Source: Hoplostethus atlanticus
Taxonomy: Eukaryota > Chordata > Actinopteri > Trachichthyiformes > Trachichthyidae
NCBI GenBank assembly: GCA_034670405.1
Contig: JAXDDX010000121.1
Location: forward strand, 1,067,001-1,131,000
Length of the DNA stretch: 64,000 nucleotides
Reading direction: 5' to 3'
The notes below the pieces were generated by a model that was not told the DNA's origin, did no database searches, and saw only the letters and a list, made by a program, of their open reading frames with translations. How positions within the stretch are numbered: position 1 is the stretch's first letter; each line of letters starts with the position of its first letter. The translations under genes and the position numbers were made by a program. This document shows, one piece after another, positions 59,472 through 64,000 of this stretch.

Positions 59472-61552
59472 TCATCGGTTTTGCTTTGACATCTCAGTTC
59501 ATCTCAGGCAGGTTAAACTACGATCCTCATCAGATAGAAAACTAAACTCTGTGAATGTAGAAATGTAGAAAGTAAAGGAGAGGTTTCAGCAGTGTGGTAC
59601 CCAGTCAATGTTTCAGGTGATGTCTCTTGTCTCTAGCGACCATGTTGGAGGTCTACACCCCCTGGCCACGTCTGAGAACAGATGACCACATGTATGAAGA
59701 TGTCTGACACTGTAGAGATATGGGTGATCTCCGGGGAGTCGTTAGAGAAGAAGAGAAAAACTTCATACTTCAGCTGTAGTTTTATTAAGGGCAGACTGTA
59801 ATATAGGTCATGGTTTGAGCAGCAACATAAGGTTAGAGACAAAGCAAAGCCCTTAGACAAGACTTTGTTAAACCTCTTGGAGATTTCAATGTCACTTTTC
59901 AGGTGAGCCTCACATAAAGTGACTGGTAGAACAGCAATATGATGCCACATGTTAAAGATTCTCAGCTGGTTCAGTGTGTCACACCATCATGCCTGAATTC
60001 ATCCTGTATCTCCAGGCTGAAGGGGGCAACCTACAGGTGCCTGGATGAGGATCTCTTTCTGGATGAGGTTGTTGGAGGATTCTCGGACGAAACCATCGAT
60101 GTGCTCTCCTCTTCGGTCCCGAGGATGTTTGAGGAAGCATGACTCTGTAAATCAAATCACATCATACCTTTTAAGGAAACACCTGACATCCTACGAAGAA
60201 GCATTGCGAGAGGGTTTCCCGTCTGACAGTTGGCCCCGACTATGTGTCCGGTCATGACGACAACATTTCCGCCGGACCGCGACGTCCTGCTTACATCTGC
60301 TGAGTGTTGGACTCAGAGTCATGGCGGCAGTTTGCCCAAGCTCAAGTGCAGGAATGTTATTTTTGATATTATATGGTCATGTTACTTTTCAAAATCATTG
60401 TCAGATAGCGAGAACAAAATTTGTACTTTATATTATGGCTCTCTATCCTTATAACGTGGACGTTACACAGTTACTATGAGGTTAATCTCTTATTTTTATT
60501 TCCCTTCCCAGACTTTTCTCTTTCATTTGTCTCTTCAAGTATTCAGCTGTGTAAATTCCTCTCCTTTTCCCATGGGGCTCAGTAGAAAGGTTTCACATCC
60601 CAGCCGTGATGATTTGAAGTGATAACTCAAAAGGTTCTTTACTCATTTGGGTTTTATCCCAACCACGTACCGGATAACGTCTCGGTAATTCAGAGCCAAG
60701 CTGCATCACGGCTGAATCCTTATAGACACACATTGCAATGCAAAGAGAGTCTATTGATGTTGTTGTGATTCAGACATCTAGCAATCATTTCAGAGTCACA
60801 ATGTTTGACTACTAACTAAAAATACTAGACAGCGTAATATCAGAATCTCGCCAGAAACACCAAAAGGCCTTTGTTATGTAAAATCATGATGTAAGTGTGC
60901 TTTTGATATGCTTAAACTATAAATTGCAATAATATGTATGTATGTATAGTCACAGCAGTGGAAAACTACTGAGAAGAATGTGTGTCTGTGTGTTCATTTC
61001 CTGTGGCCTGGCTGAAAGTTTGACCTGGGATCAAAGAAGGTCAAGTCGTAAAGAGTTGGGCCAGAACTTTTATTGCAGGGGAGATAACCCCTTCACGGTG
61101 GGGTGATGGGGGATGGCCTTGCATATCTTTATTCATTAGCCTTTTACTATGTGTGTCTGTAGAACTGGTCATTCATGTGTATAAATGTATCTGTGAAACT
61201 GAATTCTGGAGCTCATTCTGCATACATCTAGATGTGTGTGGTTTCAGCTCTGCTTGCAAGCATTAAAGGCCTAAGAGACGAGAGTCTCTGACGAATATTG
61301 TGTTAGCTTTATTGAGCTGATCTCACCAACTAGACAAAGTGCAATTGACTTAAATTGCCACGACACCATATCAAGACAAAAATGGCTGCAGTTCTTTAAC
61401 TATTGAGCCAATATGGATGAAAGTATCCTCAAATTAATACTGAAAATCTACATTATAATCTCATAGTCATTGTGTCATAAGTAATAAGAGTATGGTGCCA
61501 AATCATTGTCCAAATACTTGAAGCTCTGACTTGAAGAAATGTCCCAACTCAG
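59472..61552. other. Intergenic DNA, one weak exon-like segment
   Basis: No gene recognised. A segment from 60018 (preceded by ATCTCCAG) stays open to a TGA at 60140-60142 and reads CLDEDLFLDEVVGGFSDE in part. It has no visible partner exon and no known match, so it is only noted. Confidence 0.3.
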
Positions 61553-61651
61553 GCCTGGAAACCGTCGGGGAAGAAGTGGCTGGAGTACCAGATGGTGGAT
61601 GAGGCAGAACCCCTCAGGAGAAGAGGAGCGAGCCTGACGCCTGCAGCCTGA
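61553..61651 (+). CDS. Possible last coding exon of an unidentified gene
   Basis: After CCCAACTCAG the frame reads AWKPSGKKWLEYQMVDEAEP and continues to a TGA at 61649-61651, 33 codons including the stop. The codon usage looks coding, and the length from acceptor to stop is an exact multiple of three. The upstream pyrimidine tract is weak. No partner exon was found in this window and the peptide was not recognised. If real, the gene's other exons lie on the plus strand to the left or in a long intron. Confidence 0.3.
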   Translation, partial: AWKPSGKKWLEYQMVDEAEPLRRRGASLTPAA

Positions 61652-62086
61652 TGAAGGACCACATAGTGATGCTTCTTCAGAGCGAGGGTTCAGCATGAGG
61701 ATACTTTTTGTTCACTTCTTTTCTTGCAAGTTAAATTATAGGTATAGGTCCAGCACACACACATGCTCCTCTGAGGACGGTGCCCTAGGCTGCTCATTCA
61801 ACCACAACAAAAACCACAGCGGGCGATTTCAGTAGAACAGAATAGTTTTTGGCATGATGCTTTTCTAGTCTGAAAAAAGAGTTTTGTTCTCTTTCCTCTC
61901 AACATCTCTTTCTTGATCTAACAAGGCTCCCTCTGCTTTTCATCCAACATCAATTATAAGATTGTCAGGGGGCTTTTGAGAGACTGATGTAATCTACTAA
62001 ACTAAGACTACGTACATATCGTCTACCGATCTCAGACAACTCCCAGTTATTACTGTAGGAGTACACTCTCTCTTGGCCTTGATCCA

Positions 62087-62206
62087 ATGGTGTGTTTAGT
62101 GCGTGCAGTGTTCAGTATGGTGTGTTTAGTGCGTGCAGTGTTCAGTATGGTGTGTTTAGTGCGTGCAGTGTTCAGTATGGTGTGTTTAGTGCGTGCAGTG
62201 TTCATT
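62087..62206. repeat. 30-bp perfect tandem repeat, four units
   Basis: TGGTGTGTTTAGTGCGTGCA begins each unit, followed by GTGTTCAGTA; the last unit ends in TTCATT. Open in several frames because 30 is a multiple of 3; no sign that it is coding. Confidence 0.95.
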
Positions 62207-63096
62207 TTTTCCAACACACTGACAACAAGCAAGCAGCCTAACAAGCTGAAGGCTGCAGGGACTGTCAGCGGCAGACTGAGTGCTTCTGGGTGAGGTTTGG
62301 TTTTCACCTACAAGCCTCAGGACAAATCAGAGCAGTGTGATTCCTTATTGCTCCCTGAAGGAAAATGATCTTCCCCCCGTGCCTCTCTAACCAGGGAGGT
62401 GAGAGTACGATCCTGCTGGAGCTGGTGAGGATTCAGTGTCTTGCTCAAGGACACTTCAGCAGGGCGGATGCACGTGGACCTGAACCTCCTCCGGTTGAAG
62501 GTGCTTGCGGGAGAGACAAATGCAGCAGGAGAACTTTTCCTACTTGTTCGTCAGTGGCAAAACAAAGTGACTTTTGATACCATTTGCAGCCAGAGCGCTG
62601 ACAGACCCGGATGAGCTGAAGTGCAGCAGCCGAGTTCGGATGCCTTGAGATGCCTTGAGAGTTTGCTCCTGTCATCCGTCACGTGATGCGACAGCTCCGC
62701 CTCCAGCCAGCCAGTGAGGCAGAGCGGGTTCAGAACAAACCTATTTGTGTTCTTTGTGACGAAGACCAACCAAACACCCCCGGGGGCCGATGCTGCAAGA
62801 GCCTACATCAAACAGGAGGTGCTAGGTGTCTGATGGGAGAAAACAGGTCAGAAAGTAATCTTGACAGGCCTGTGGCTGTGTACCTAACTAAAGTACAGCC
62901 TGTGAGGCTTTAGAAACCTGACGAGAAATGAGTTATTTTACCTCAAGGTCGATTACTTCTAGATGCCACATCCACCCACGGTCATGTTGAGGACCAGAAA
63001 GACCAAGTCGCCTTCAATCGATGGCTTTTTCCTACCAGTGTGTTGGGTTTCACAATCAGAGAAGCAGGTTGTATAGCTAGATGGAGCATGCTGCAT

Positions 63097-63144
<48 letters not shown>

Positions 63145-63232
63145 AGAGAGCAGGTGCTTCCTCCTCCTTTAGCAGCTGTACTTTATCCTGAAGAAAATGA
63201 CTTCATGTAGTCATATCAGTGGCCCGGTTGTT

Positions 63233-63290
<58 letters not shown>

Positions 63291-64000
63291 CCAGGTTGTA
63301 TTTTCTGTTATCTGTAGCAGCTTGAGTAATGACCTTCTTCATTGTTTGAGCTCGTTCAAAGGTGTTTATCAGACGGTTGATGGATCCTGTGCAGGCAGAA
63401 ATAGTCTCACTCAACGCTGCGTTATTCCTGGGTCGCTCACTCGTTGCTATTTTAACGTGGCCTCAGGCGGGATGGTAAACAATGTTGAGAGGAAGTTTTC
63501 TTCTTCCCCTCTGTGACTGGGGTAAAGATTTGAATGGAGAGACTGATTGCATTGCATTTTCCCCACTGTGCTAATTGAGGTGCGCTACGTGGCTTCTCGG
63601 GGTGTTTAGGACGAATGATTTCACATCCAAATCAAGCAGCCAAACAAGCAACGTATCGACTTGATAAGCCCTATACCGTTTCCTGACCCCCACTAGCTCA
63701 GCGCTATCATAAATGAATTACCCAACAACAGACACTTTCAATCTGGGATCAATCAACCCCCTGCTGAGAGTATTTCAGAGATTGCTACTTGCTTTTTGTT
63801 GTTGTTTTGTTTGAGTCTGTGCATATTAGCAGTTCTCTGTACAATCCATAGTACTTCAATCTGCACATCCTGGAGGAGGTAATGGCCAATCAAAGGCGAC
63901 GAATCTGCACAGGAGGTCGTAGCGCACTGATGTCAGAGGATCATGATGGGTTGATCGGTGCTAGAACGCATCAGCTCACCAGCGTAACTCCAGCTTGTTG
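62207..64000. other. Intergenic DNA to the window end
   Basis: No gene recognised. A TG microsatellite is at about 63097-63142 and a CA microsatellite at about 63236-63288, in opposite phase about 95 bp apart. The stretch CAGTGTCTTGCTCAAGGACA near 62434 resembles a common fish interspersed sequence, but the class was not assigned. Confidence 0.4.

Noticed and set aside
59633-59950. 105-codon minus-strand frame
   Set aside because: Low-information sequence with no family resemblance and no splice context.
60018-60142. Exon-like segment reading CLDEDLFLDEVVGGFSDE
   Set aside because: Kept only as a note: acceptor-like edge but no partner exon and no family match.
62087-62293. Ten-residue tandem peptide (MVCLVRAVFS repeated)
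   Set aside because: A 30-bp satellite is open in several frames on both strands by arithmetic alone.
62365-62577. Open frame with CAGTGTCTTGCTCAAGGACA
   Set aside because: The string is familiar from dispersed fish repeats; no gene context.

Overview
The window is nuclear DNA from a bony fish, most likely a ray-finned teleost. It holds multi-exon vertebrate genes (POMP and the C11orf65/MFI homologue), a eukaryotic tRNA-Cys gene with a T-run terminator, B7-like immunoglobulin-superfamily genes, and teleost-type repeats: hAT, Harbinger, an L2 LINE with a CATTA-type tail, a short-LTR Ty3/gypsy element and long dinucleotide microsatellites. The species cannot be named from the sequence alone.

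Layout. (1) 1-6.6 kb: a foldback repeat bounded by AGT/ACT trinucleotide runs, with a hAT transposon (1457-4284, exact 8-bp target duplication) inserted in it, then what may be the last exons and polyA site of an unidentified plus-strand gene. (2) 6.7-10.3 kb: an 84-bp minisatellite and a dead, 5'-truncated LINE. (3) 10.3-35.4 kb: a tandem array of about 7-kb modules. Each module is an intergenic spacer followed by a five-coding-exon gene for a B7/butyrophilin-type membrane protein. Spacer A is greatly enlarged by a Ty3/gypsy element with identical LTRs (13528-21482), itself carrying an L2 LINE, and by a TIR element (21938-23356). Gene 1 is at 24225-27456, spacer B at 27.65-30.45 kb, gene 2 at 31337-34606, and a truncated spacer C ends at 35376. 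(4) 35.4-42.4 kb: an eroded array edge with YqaJ-nuclease and Harbinger transposase pseudogenes, an inverted fragment of the Ig-gene 3' end, and two diverged copies of a TATA-containing segment. (5) 43.1-50.9 kb: ordinary single-copy genes, all on the minus strand: POMP (complete, six exons), tRNA-Cys(GCA), and the MFI/C11orf65 homologue (nine coding exons). (6) 50.9-64 kb: mostly intergenic, with microsatellites, a degenerate LINE, an L2 3' end, a tRNA-like relic and one or two unidentified exon candidates.

The most interesting part is the Ig-gene array. The two genes keep full reading frames and identical splice phases. The first Ig domain of both lacks the usual F-strand cysteine and has one in the G strand instead. 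Coding exons differ far more between the copies than the introns beside them (I count 21 substitutions plus a 9-nt indel in the 369/378-bp V exon, against 1 in the adjacent 553-bp intron). The cytoplasmic tails have gone different ways, one by hexapeptide repeats and one by frameshift. Spacer B preserves the empty sites of both spacer-A insertions, so the insertions followed the duplication and moved the upstream promoter-like block about 10 kb further from gene 1. All functional statements rest on motif recognition by eye; no database search was run.
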